64,000 bases of DNA from Pedobacter hartonius (GTDB lineage Bacteria; Bacteroidota; Bacteroidia; Sphingobacteriales; Sphingobacteriaceae): positions 1-64,000 of the forward strand of contig NZ_FNRA01000002.1 in assembly GCF_900107535.1 (NCBI RefSeq), given 5' to 3'. The notes under the pieces are model-generated. The model was not told the origin of the DNA, did not search any database, and worked only from the letters and a program-made list of their open reading frames with translations. Below are positions 7,176-14,641 of the stretch, one piece after another. Both the position numbers and the translations under genes were made by a program. Within the stretch, counting starts at the first letter, position 1, and each line of letters begins with the position of its first letter.

Positions 7176-8004
7176 CCCGTTATTTATTACTTCTTTAAAC
7201 TCTGGCAGTAACGGCAACTGTTATTACGTTGGAAATTCAAAAGAAGCCATACTCGTAGATGCAGGTATTTCCTGTAAGGAAACAGAAAAAAGGATGCTCC
7301 GTTTAGGACTTTCAATGAAGAAAGTAAAGGCCATCTTTATCTCCCATGAGCACGGTGATCATATCCGTGGCCTGACCATATTGTCTAAAAAATTCGGCAT
7401 TCCGGTATACATCACACCGGGTACGATCGGCAACTGTAAGCTTAGCCTGCCCGAAGAGCTGATCCGTCATTTTTCCAGCCATGAAACCGTTCAGATCGGG
7501 TCAATTCATGTCACCTGCTTTCCAAAAGTTCATGATGCGGCAGAACCCCACAGCTTTATGGTTTCCTGCGGAAATATAAAGGTGGGCGTATTTACTGATC
7601 TTGGTGTAGTTTGTGAGCAGCTGAGCATACACTTTCAGCAATGTGATGCAGCCTTTCTGGAAGCCAATTACGATGAAGAGCTTTTACATAACGGAAAGTA
7701 CCCCTATTATCTGAAAAGAAGGATCAGCGGAGGCCAGGGCCACCTGAGCAACAGACAGGCGCTGGAATTATTTACGAATCACCGGCCTGCAAAGCTCACG
7801 CATTTACTGCTGTCCCATTTATCAAAGGATAACAATGATCCTGAGCTGGTAGAACATTTATTTAACCAGCATGCGGAGGATACGATGATCATCGTAGCAA
7901 CGCGTTATATGGAAACACTGGTATTTACTATTGGTGCAGCTTCAGGCTCATCGCCTGAAATTTTTCCGACAGATCAATTAAATCTTCAGCTTCAAGGTTT
8001 TTAA
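7165..8004 (+). CDS. MBL-fold metallo-hydrolase (YycJ/WalJ-like)
   Basis: A 279-aa metallo-beta-lactamase fold protein. The metal-binding motif SHEHGDHIRG (about residues 63-72) is complete, with further ligands in KVHDAAEP and the late LLLSHLSKDNNDP. YycJ/WalJ proteins are putative exonucleases or phosphodiesterases linked to DNA repair. Start 7165 was chosen because SLNSGSNGNCYYVG then lies at the usual distance from the N-terminus; it overlaps the preceding gene by 11 bases. The last 25 residues are encoded in DNA that overlaps the convergent gene by 77 bases, so the C-terminal tail may be a recent read-through extension. Confidence 0.85.
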   Translation: MDCNPLFITSLNSGSNGNCYYVGNSKEAILVDAGISCKETEKRMLRLGLSMKKVKAIFISHEHGDHIRGLTILSKKFGIPVYITPGTIGNCKLSLPEELIRHFSSHETVQIGSIHVTCFPKVHDAAEPHSFMVSCGNIKVGVFTDLGVVCEQLSIHFQQCDAAFLEANYDEELLHNGKYPYYLKRRISGGQGHLSNRQALELFTNHRPAKLTHLLLSHLSKDNNDPELVEHLFNQHAEDTMIIVATRYMETLVFTIGAASGSSPEIFPTDQLNLQLQGF

Positions 8005-8404
8005 GTGGTATGGCCATAAAGGCGGCCATACTGTCGATGTCCCCGCCCCGCTTGTCATTATAGGTTTGTACAATCACGTCCGCCCCTTTGGTTCTTACAA
8101 ATAAGGTGCCCGATAATGTATTGCCCAAATAGTCTATCTCCTTAAATTTCGTCAGGTTACAGGAAAAATACTCGACCTTGCCATTGCTAAAAAATCGCTT
8201 GTACCGGCAAAATCCTTTATCGGTAACATTCAGCTCATATTTCCTGACATTCTTTGGCCCGGATTCCGGATCATAGTGATCTGTTAACTTCTGCTGCATG
8301 TAACCGGCGTCCTCTTCAGTTGGTCCGTATGCTGAAAAAGAAAGAAAAATAAGGCACAGCAGCAGGTATGTGCATATTTTTAAGGAGAATGTAAACTTTT
8401 TCAT
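7928..8404 (-). CDS. Small secreted protein of unknown function
   Basis: A 158-aa protein beginning with a signal peptide (MKKFTFSLKICTYLLLCLIF, then LSFSAYG). The mature part is a small, probably beta-rich domain with the segments RYKRFFSNGKVEYFSC and GTLFVRTKGADVIVQTYNDK; I do not recognise a family. Start 8404 was chosen over upstream codons because only this gives an N-terminal signal sequence. The 3' end overlaps the convergent MBL hydrolase gene by 77 bases. It is divergently transcribed from the 8456 gene. Confidence 0.6.
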   Translation of the reverse strand: MKKFTFSLKICTYLLLCLIFLSFSAYGPTEEDAGYMQQKLTDHYDPESGPKNVRKYELNVTDKGFCRYKRFFSNGKVEYFSCNLTKFKEIDYLGNTLSGTLFVRTKGADVIVQTYNDKRGGDIDSMAAFMAIPLKNLEAEDLIDLSEKFQAMSLKLHQ

Positions 8405-8443
8405 CGGGCGTTGTATTTCAGGATATGAAATTAAATAAAATGT

Positions 8444-8451
8444 TAAATTTG
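8444..8451 (+). promoter_or_regulatory. -7 element four bases before a start codon
   Basis: TAAATTTG is an exact TAnnTTTG match ending at 8451, while the ATG of the next gene is at 8456. The transcript would start at or within a few bases of the ATG, so the mRNA is probably leaderless. Confidence 0.55.
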
Positions 8452-8455
8452 TACT

Positions 8456-8935
8456 ATGAGTTTTTCTCCACAATCTAAAGTTTGGATCTATCAGAGTGAC
8501 CGTGAGTTCACTAATCCCGAGATGGCAGCTATCCGGCAACAACTGGATGATTTCACCTCGCAATGGAAAGCGCATGGACATCAGTTGCAGGCAAAAGCAG
8601 AGATCCTGTATAATTATTTCATTGTATTTATTGTTGATGAAGCGACTGCAGGCGCGACAGGCTGTTCTATTGATGCTTCTGTCAGGATAGTAAAAGGTTT
8701 TGAACAGGAATTTAATGTAGACCTGTTTAACCGTTTCAATATGGCATATAAAGTTGGTGATAAGCTAGTGGTGGTAAATAAGGAAGATTTTGAAACCCTG
8801 ATCAGCATTAAAAAGATCACTCCTGAATCAATAGTTTTCAACAATCTTGTACAAACATTCGCAGATTTTGAAACCAAATGGGAAGTCCCGTTTAAAGACA
8901 GCTGGCACAATAAGGTTTTTGCCGACTTGCTTTGA
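8456..8935 (+). CDS. Conserved Bacteroidota protein of unknown function
   Basis: A 159-aa soluble protein of a type often labelled 'ABC transporter ATPase' in Bacteroidota genomes, although it has no Walker A or signature motif. Visible features are an N-terminal WIYQSDREFTNPE, a conserved-looking ATGCSIDASVRIVKGFEQEF block (about residues 65-85) and a closing DSWHNKVFADLL. Function is unknown; the ABC label should not be propagated. Translation probably starts from a leaderless mRNA. It converges on mtgA with a gap of 55 bases. Confidence 0.75.
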   Translation: MSFSPQSKVWIYQSDREFTNPEMAAIRQQLDDFTSQWKAHGHQLQAKAEILYNYFIVFIVDEATAGATGCSIDASVRIVKGFEQEFNVDLFNRFNMAYKVGDKLVVVNKEDFETLISIKKITPESIVFNNLVQTFADFETKWEVPFKDSWHNKVFADLL

Positions 8936-8990
8936 CAGCTGTAATGCTCAGGTAACGATTACCCGAGCTTCAGATTCAATTTTAACGCCA

Positions 8991-9716
8991 CTAAAATTTC
9001 AGTGGCCCCAACCGTTTAATGTTTTTCATGATCAGGTAATGCCTGTGCCTGATAAATTTTGTCGGATGCAAAGGCGTCCATCGTATGGGATTAGGAAAAC
9101 AGGCCGCAATCATTGCTGCCTGGGATCTGTTGAGGTCCCTGCAGGATTTTCCATAGTAACTCCGGGCGGCAGCTTCCGCACCATAGATCCCATCCCCCAT
9201 TTCAATCACATTCAGGTAAACCTCCAGGATCCGCTGTTTACTCCAGAATATCTCAATCAGAATAGTAAAATAGGCTTCGAATCCTTTTCGTATCCATGAC
9301 CTGCCTGGCCAGAGGAATACATTCTTTGCAGTCTGCTGCGAGATCGTGCTCCCACCTTTCATCTTCGTAGAGTCTGCCTGGTTCGCATGATAGGCGTTTC
9401 CGATCGCCGCCATATCGAAACCCATATGGTGCAGGAACTTTTGATCCTCACCGGCAACAGCGGCACGTATCATATTGTCGGATATCTCTTTAAAATCCAC
9501 CCATTTTTTCTCCAGTTTGAACGACTTGCCATCAGACTTGCGCCCGATGTTTTTCATGATCATTAATAAGGTGACCGGAGGATTGATAAACCTGTATGCC
9601 AGAACCCAGAGCACACTTACAAGGATAAAGTACAGGATCACTTTCCCAACCATCACCTTTATTTTTTGCAGATTAAATTTACTGGATTTATTTTTATTGG
9701 AGCGCTTTTGTGCCAT
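8991..9716 (-). CDS. mtgA: Monofunctional peptidoglycan transglycosylase
   Basis: A 241-aa GT51 glycosyltransferase that polymerises lipid II into glycan strands at the outer face of the inner membrane. It has a basic N-terminus and one membrane anchor (about residues 26-44, VILYFILVSVLWVLAYRF). The GT51 motifs follow: AGEDQKFLHHMGFD with the catalytic Glu, KGGSTISQQTAKNVFLW, and RKGFEAYFTILIE...KQRILEVYLN. There is no transpeptidase domain, which separates it from class A penicillin-binding proteins. Length matches the family. It stands alone, convergent with the preceding gene and divergent from transaldolase. Confidence 0.93.
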   Translation of the reverse strand: MAQKRSNKNKSSKFNLQKIKVMVGKVILYFILVSVLWVLAYRFINPPVTLLMIMKNIGRKSDGKSFKLEKKWVDFKEISDNMIRAAVAGEDQKFLHHMGFDMAAIGNAYHANQADSTKMKGGSTISQQTAKNVFLWPGRSWIRKGFEAYFTILIEIFWSKQRILEVYLNVIEMGDGIYGAEAAARSYYGKSCRDLNRSQAAMIAACFPNPIRWTPLHPTKFIRHRHYLIMKNIKRLGPLKF

Positions 9717-9820
9717 CGCCCAAAGGTAATAAAAAGGAGAGATTTGTCATGTCAGTGCATATATTTAAAGCTTTATAAACATTCAGGGGGTACGCTTGTT
9801 AAAACCTAAAAGATGCTAAC

Positions 9821-10918
9821 ATGGAAACGAATAAAGTAAAAAAAATACACGATTATGGTCAGAGTATATGGCTCGACTTTATTGATCGCGAAATCATTAA
9901 ATCCGGTAAATTAAAACAACTGATCGAAGTAGACGGTGTTAGGGGGCTAACCTCCAACCCCGCTATATTTGAGAAAGCAATCAGCAGCAGCGCTGATTAT
10001 GATGCCGATATCGCTGAACTCGCCAGAGAAAACCTGAGTAATGACGATATTTTCTACCGTCTTGCCGTAAAGGACATTCAGCAGGCAGCAGATATTTTAC
10101 TGGCCGTATACAATGAGGAGGTAAAAGGTGCTGACGGTTATGTAAGCCTGGAGGTTTCCCCTCTGCTTGCGCTTGATACCGAGGGCACGATCAAACAGGC
10201 CCTGGAACTCTGGAAAGCCGTAGACCGCAAAAATGTAATGATCAAGATTCCCGGAACACAGCCCGGACTCGCTGCTATAAAAAAGACCATCTCTGAAGGA
10301 TTAAACATCAATGTAACATTGTTATTTGGTCTGGAACGCTACAGGGAAGTAGCAGAAGCTTACATAGAAGGACTGGAAGAACGCCTCGAAAAAGGACAAA
10401 GCATCAATGAAATCTCTTCCGTAGCCAGCTTCTTCTTAAGCCGCATCGATGTGCTGATTGATCCTATCCTGGATGAAAAACACCTCGGAGAGTTAAAAGG
10501 TGAAGTAGCCATTGCTTCTGCGAAAAAAGCATATGAGATCTATAAAGAACTATTCAGCGGAGAGAGATGGGAAAAACTTGCTGCAAAAGGTGCGAGGCCG
10601 CAGCGTTTGCTGTGGGCTAGCACCAGCAGCAAAAATCCTGCATTTAAGGACACCAAATATGTTGAAGCTTTGATTGGCCCCGATACCGTGGATACGATTC
10701 CTATGGAAACCCTGGAAGCTTACCGTGACCATGGTGATCCTGAAAGCAGACTGGAAATCGACCTTGAAGGAGCTTCATCTGTACTGGCACAGCTTCGTCA
10801 TGCGGAGATTGACCTGGCACAGTTAACACAGCAGCTGGAAGACGAGGGCATCGAAAAATTCAAAACCCCTTATGAGAAATTATTAAATGCGATAGAACAG
10901 CAAAAACATTCTGCTTAA
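9821..10918 (+). CDS. tal: Transaldolase
   Basis: A 365-aa transaldolase of the long (TAL2) type. It moves a dihydroxyacetone unit between sedoheptulose-7-phosphate and glyceraldehyde-3-phosphate in the non-oxidative pentose phosphate pathway. Diagnostic segments are GVRGLTSNPAIFEKAI near residues 40-55, the Schiff-base Lys in NVMIKIPGTQPGL (about 140-152), and NVTLLFGLERYREVAEAYIE (about 167-186). The C-terminal LWASTSSKNPAFKDTKYVE also fits. A short bPH-like gene follows 37 bases later and is probably co-transcribed, with a shared terminator at 11272-11303. Confidence 0.95.
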   Translation: METNKVKKIHDYGQSIWLDFIDREIIKSGKLKQLIEVDGVRGLTSNPAIFEKAISSSADYDADIAELARENLSNDDIFYRLAVKDIQQAADILLAVYNEEVKGADGYVSLEVSPLLALDTEGTIKQALELWKAVDRKNVMIKIPGTQPGLAAIKKTISEGLNINVTLLFGLERYREVAEAYIEGLEERLEKGQSINEISSVASFFLSRIDVLIDPILDEKHLGELKGEVAIASAKKAYEIYKELFSGERWEKLAAKGARPQRLLWASTSSKNPAFKDTKYVEALIGPDTVDTIPMETLEAYRDHGDPESRLEIDLEGASSVLAQLRHAEIDLAQLTQQLEDEGIEKFKTPYEKLLNAIEQQKHSA

Positions 10919-10955
10919 TAACTAGATTTGCCTTACGTTATAGCAGATTAGAAAA

Positions 10956-11249
10956 ATGAAGTTTACAGCATCAAGACTCTCCGAAGGAAACAAGGTTTTT
11001 CCGGCAGAAATACATTTAGAAGAAAACAGCATAGAGATTAAAGTTCCCGGGCTGTTTAGCGGTGATTCAAAATACCTGAATTATGAAGATATTACTTCAA
11101 TTGAGGTAGATTCTCCTATGATCGGTTTTGCTACGCTACGCCTGTTTACCACAGGAACCAAAGTAGAAGTACACGGCTTCTCTAAGAGTGACATCAAAGA
11201 AATCAGAAAGATCATTGATGAAAACAGGACCAAAAGACGTAGAGCTTAA
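10956..11249 (+). CDS. Small PH-like domain protein, function unknown
   Basis: A 97-aa protein. The pattern of short strands (FPAEIHLEENSIEIKVPGL, YEDITSIEVDSPM, ATLRLFTTGTKVEVHGF) followed by a C-terminal helix (SKSDIKEIRKIIDE) resembles bacterial PH-like domains, which usually mediate membrane or protein contacts. It has a very basic end (RTKRRRA). It follows transaldolase closely and is probably co-transcribed; nothing indicates a link in function. Confidence 0.7.
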   Translation: MKFTASRLSEGNKVFPAEIHLEENSIEIKVPGLFSGDSKYLNYEDITSIEVDSPMIGFATLRLFTTGTKVEVHGFSKSDIKEIRKIIDENRTKRRRA

Positions 11250-11271
11250 CACGCTTTAAAATCTAAAGCAT

Positions 11272-11303
11272 AAAAAAAGCGTTCCAAATGGAACGCTTTT
11301 TTT
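11272..11303. terminator. Bidirectional terminator
   Basis: Stem AAGCGTTCC / GGAACGCTT with loop AAAT, with A-run on the left and T-run on the right, so it works on both strands. It ends the transaldolase operon and the convergent rpsF-rpsR-rplI operon. Confidence 0.9.
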
Positions 11304-11321
11304 ATATCGTTTAAGATGAGA

Positions 11322-11765
11322 TTACTCAGCTACAACTTCGAAAGGAACTTTCACTTTCACTTCTTTGTGCAAGTTTAAGTTGGCTACATATTCACCAACA
11401 AATTTAGGTTCAGTTTCGAAAGTGATACGGCGACGGTCGACATCAAAACCTTGTTGTTTCAACGCATCAGCAATCATGATGGTGTTTACTGCACCAAAGA
11501 TCTTACCTGTTTCACCAGCTTTAGCACCGATAGTCAATTTAACATCAGTTAAACGGGCTGCGATACCTTCAGCATCTTTCTTAATTTTATCTTGTTTAAA
11601 CGCTGCTTGTTTCAGGTTTTCTGCCAATACTTTTTTAGCAGAAGGAGTAGCTAAAGCACCAAATCCTTGTGGGATAAGATAGTTACGGCCGTAACCTGGC
11701 TTTACGTTTACAATATCATCTTTCTCTCCAAGAGATTTGATGTCCTGTTTTAATATAATTTCCAT
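11322..11765 (-). CDS. rplI: Ribosomal protein bL9
   Basis: A 147-aa bL9 protein of the large subunit, which binds 23S rRNA through its N-terminal domain. The N-terminal signature MEIILKQDIKSLGEKDDIV and GYGRNYLIPQGFGALAT (about residues 24-40) is complete, followed by the connecting helix and the C-terminal domain ending VKVPFEVVAE. It is the last gene of the rpsF-rpsR-rplI operon, 10 bases after rpsR. Confidence 0.98.
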   Translation of the reverse strand: MEIILKQDIKSLGEKDDIVNVKPGYGRNYLIPQGFGALATPSAKKVLAENLKQAAFKQDKIKKDAEGIAARLTDVKLTIGAKAGETGKIFGAVNTIMIADALKQQGFDVDRRRITFETEPKFVGEYVANLNLHKEVKVKVPFEVVAE

Positions 11766-11775
11766 GTCTCAGCTC

Positions 11776-12039
11776 CTATTTTAATTGGTCAGCAACGAAA
11801 GGTAACAAACCAATGTGGCGAGAGCGTTTTACCGCCTGAGCCACTTTACGTTGAAATTTCAATGATGTACCGGTTAAACGGCGTGGTAAAATTTTACCCT
11901 GGTCATTGATGAATTTTAACAAAAAGTTTGCGTCTTTATAATCAATATATTTAATACCATTCTTTTTGAAACGGCAGTATTTTTTTCTGTTATCGTCCAC
12001 TTTTGGAGCGGTAACATATTGTATTTGATCTTTAGCCAT
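11776..12039 (-). CDS. rpsR: Ribosomal protein bS18
   Basis: An 87-aa small-subunit protein that sits on the platform with bS6. The core motif [20 protein letters not shown] and the basic [20 protein letters not shown] are typical. In Bacteroidota, bS18, bS6 and bS21 have been shown to hold the anti-Shine-Dalgarno end of 16S rRNA out of reach, which fits the lack of Shine-Dalgarno sites in this window. Its start codon overlaps the last base of the rpsF stop codon, indicating coupled translation. Confidence 0.98.
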   Translation of the reverse strand: MAKDQIQYVTAPKVDDNRKKYCRFKKNGIKYIDYKDANFLLKFINDQGKILPRRLTGTSLKFQRKVAQAVKRSRHIGLLPFVADQLK

Positions 12040-12401
12040 TATGCTGCAGCCTCCTCTTTCTTAGGTTTTTTGTTAAAAGCACCACTGCGTTTCTTCTCAT
12101 TATAAGCAACCGCGTGACGGTCTAATCTAATGGTAAGGAAACGTAGAACACGCTCATCGCGTTTTAGTTCTAATTCCAATTTGTTAATTAATTCACCTGA
12201 AGATTTGTACTCTGTAAGGTGGAAAAATCCGCTTGCTTTTTTTTCAATCGGATACGCTAATTTTCTCAAACCCCAATTGTCCTCTTGAACAATTTCGGCT
12301 CCGCTGTCAGTGATGATCTTGCTGAATTTAGCTAATGCTTCTTTCGCAATTTCTTCTGACAACAACGGGGTTAGAACGATAACAGTTTCGTACTGATTCA
12401 T
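12039..12401 (-). CDS. rpsF: Ribosomal protein bS6
   Basis: A 120-aa small-subunit protein and partner of bS18. The segments [18 protein letters not shown] (residues 3-20), [18 protein letters not shown] and [19 protein letters not shown] are characteristic. It has a Lys/Glu-rich tail ending in [10 protein letters not shown]. First gene of the operon, with a clear promoter about 45 bases upstream of the start codon. Confidence 0.98.
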   Translation of the reverse strand: MNQYETVIVLTPLLSEEIAKEALAKFSKIITDSGAEIVQEDNWGLRKLAYPIEKKASGFFHLTEYKSSGELINKLELELKRDERVLRFLTIRLDRHAVAYNEKKRSGAFNKKPKKEEAAA

Positions 12402-12444
12402 TGTTATGATTATTTTATGTTAACTCCATATTACTATGGGGATG

Positions 12445-12475
12445 CAAACTTAGGAATAAATTTCTATAAATCAAA
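12445..12475 (-). promoter_or_regulatory. Promoter of rpsF-rpsR-rplI
   Basis: On the minus strand, TTTG (12475-12472) is followed after 19 bases by TAAGTTTG (12452-12445), an ideal -33/-7 pair for the Bacteroidota housekeeping sigma factor. Transcription would start near 12441, leaving a leader of about 40 bases. Confidence 0.8.
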
Positions 12476-12501
12476 TGGTTCAGCCCAATTTTTCAGCATT
12501 T

Positions 12502-13236
12502 TTATTCCATACGCTTTTGGCCAGCAGCGTATTGTATACCGCCCAACAGGTGTTTGAGGAACATCGGATCAGTGTACGAAGCCTCAACATGCCCCAAACC
12601 AGTATAAAATGCACGTCCACCATCATAGCTATGGTACCAGGCCATCGGGTGATGTGCACCATTTGAACCGCCGGTGTAACTGTCCTCATCCAGTTCGATC
12701 AGTACTTTAAGATCAGGATTGATATCCTTAAAATTATACCATTCATCTTTCCTTGCCCAGGTTGCGGGCAGATGTTTCGTTGCAATACTTTTACGGTCAA
12801 TCACATGTAAGGTGGCCATTTGCTGTGCAGGATGTTTTAAAAAATAAGCGCCCACCAGTTTACCATACCAGGGCCAGTCATATTCGGTATCTGTAGCAGC
12901 ATGCACACCTACAAAGCCACCTCCCGCCCGGATATACTGTTCAAAAGCCTTTTGCTCTTCATCACCTAACACATTTCCTGTCGTGCTTAAAAAAACGACT
13001 GCGGCATATTTCTTCAGATTGGCAGCCGTAAACTGCGTTGAATCTGTCGTTGTATCCACCCCGAATTTATTTTCAATTCCTAACTTTTGAATGGCAGGCA
13101 CTCCCTCAGCAATAGACTGATGGTGAAATCCCGCTGTCTTTGAAAAAATGAGGACCCTGTACTTTTGCGCATAAAGGTTGTTGCTGCTTAAGGCTGCCGG
13201 TAATAACAGGCAGCAAAGGAAATATTTGATTTTCAT
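12502..13236 (-). CDS. Secreted ThuA-domain protein
   Basis: A 244-aa protein with a signal peptide (MKIKYFLCCLLLPAALSSNN) and a ThuA (trehalose utilization) domain of glutamine-amidotransferase-like fold. Typical segments are RVLIFSKTAGFHHQSI near the mature N-terminus, GGGFVGVHAATDTEYDWPWY and PMAWYHSYDGGRAFYTGLGH. Members act in or near carbohydrate metabolism, but a reaction has not been settled for most, so the substrate is open. It stands between the ribosomal operon and a second secreted protein and seems monocistronic. Confidence 0.88.
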   Translation of the reverse strand: MKIKYFLCCLLLPAALSSNNLYAQKYRVLIFSKTAGFHHQSIAEGVPAIQKLGIENKFGVDTTTDSTQFTAANLKKYAAVVFLSTTGNVLGDEEQKAFEQYIRAGGGFVGVHAATDTEYDWPWYGKLVGAYFLKHPAQQMATLHVIDRKSIATKHLPATWARKDEWYNFKDINPDLKVLIELDEDSYTGGSNGAHHPMAWYHSYDGGRAFYTGLGHVEASYTDPMFLKHLLGGIQYAAGQKRME

Positions 13237-13292
13237 TTAGGAACTATATTTAGTTTCATACAATTTAAGTAATCTAAGCAACAAACAAAAAT

Positions 13293-14540
13293 CTATTTAC
13301 CGAAGAGGTAGTTCAGGCCGATCGTAAATCTTTTAACGGAAATACCATAAAAATTATAGTTTGTAACCGACGAAGAGGGCACATAAATGGCTGATACCTC
13401 TATCCTTTTATGAAACACTATCCCTGCTTTTACCGGAAAGGTGCTAGTAAAACCTTCCAGAACAATCAGGTTTTCCGTAGTGGTGGTTTCATTCCGGACG
13501 GAGTTATATACAGACGTCCTGTTGTGATTAAACTTTGAAACATTTAACGCAAAACCGGCAGCCAGGAAAATTTTCAAAGGACCTGTATTGTATATATTAT
13601 AAATTACCTGTGGAACCACTGAAGCAGTGTACTGGTCAAACCTGTGACTGATAGCAGCCGTTCCGGGCTGGTCCGTAGTGGTAGAAATTTCATTCCTGCT
13701 GCCCGCAAGCGAAAGCTCTACCCTATAGATCAGTTTTCCGATAGCAGGATTTGCAAACAGGTCTGCACCGGCAGTCAATACCGGAAAGACAGAGGATTTA
13801 CTCTTTGCGGCAGCATTGGCCAGGTCATTATCGCCTCTATAGTTTGCGCTGCTGATGCTGACCCCGGTTCCGGCAAAAAGTCTTACTCTTGAAGTTTTTG
13901 ATTTGAACGCCTGCTGGCCATTGATCATTGAAGTAATCTTTAAGATATCCCCTTCATCATAATTGAGATGTCTTAGCTTTTCAACATCCGCGTTAGTGCC
14001 CGCATTATACCTCAACATGATATCCAGTAACTGTCCGGCATATTTACCTGTCGTAATGATGCTGCTGCTCTTTTCCGGGTCCAGAAACCGCTGATAAATC
14101 AGTTCCTCAGGTACCGGGCTGTTCTTAGCCCTGATATAAAACCTGTTTTTGACCTCGTCTTTATAGGAATACAGGCTTACATATTTACCTTCTTGCAGTA
14201 CTTTCAGAAAAACGGTATCTCTTCTGGATCCGGAATCAATCCCGATAGAAAGATTAGGGATATTAACCTTACCCATGCTGATATCCACAACAAAACGCTG
14301 AAATTTTTCAACGCCACTGATCGCATATGCAGCGCTGCTTTTGAGGTCAAAGACCTGGGTTTTACGCTCCGGCGCAGGCTTAAACTGGACAGAAGAAGGA
14401 TTTACTGAACGTTCCCTGTAATTTACATACCCTTTAAGGGTGTCTTTCTTATCGGTTACAACATAACCGTACTGAAAATTCGATTGTGCAGCGGAAAGAA
14501 AAGGAATAGCAAAAAGCAAACAAGAGAGCAGGCGTTTCAT
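13293..14540 (-). CDS. Putative outer-membrane beta-barrel protein
   Basis: A 415-aa exported protein. ATG 14540 gives a signal peptide (MKRLLSCLLFAIPFLSAAQS); the longer frame upstream would put this inside. The N-terminal half (FQYGYVVTDKKDTLKGYVNY) is a mixed domain seen in many Bacteroidota secreted proteins. The second half, from about residue 215 (VRLFAGTGVSISSANYRGD), has alternating strands and ends with the pattern RFTIGLNYLFGK, as in outer-membrane barrels. Function is unknown. It is divergent from dnaX. Confidence 0.7.
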   Translation of the reverse strand: MKRLLSCLLFAIPFLSAAQSNFQYGYVVTDKKDTLKGYVNYRERSVNPSSVQFKPAPERKTQVFDLKSSAAYAISGVEKFQRFVVDISMGKVNIPNLSIGIDSGSRRDTVFLKVLQEGKYVSLYSYKDEVKNRFYIRAKNSPVPEELIYQRFLDPEKSSSIITTGKYAGQLLDIMLRYNAGTNADVEKLRHLNYDEGDILKITSMINGQQAFKSKTSRVRLFAGTGVSISSANYRGDNDLANAAAKSKSSVFPVLTAGADLFANPAIGKLIYRVELSLAGSRNEISTTTDQPGTAAISHRFDQYTASVVPQVIYNIYNTGPLKIFLAAGFALNVSKFNHNRTSVYNSVRNETTTTENLIVLEGFTSTFPVKAGIVFHKRIEVSAIYVPSSSVTNYNFYGISVKRFTIGLNYLFGK

Positions 14541-14641
14541 GAAGATGACTAATAAATGAGCCACAAAACTAAACTTAATTCCCACTTTATTTTCCCACAT
14601 ATCCGTTCCGCTCCGTAAAAAATTTATAATTTCGCATTGAA

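Noticed and set aside
8847..9299. 150-aa plus-strand frame antisense to mtgA
   Set aside because: mtgA on the other strand has all GT51 motifs; the plus frame has no recognisable domain and is a shadow of it.
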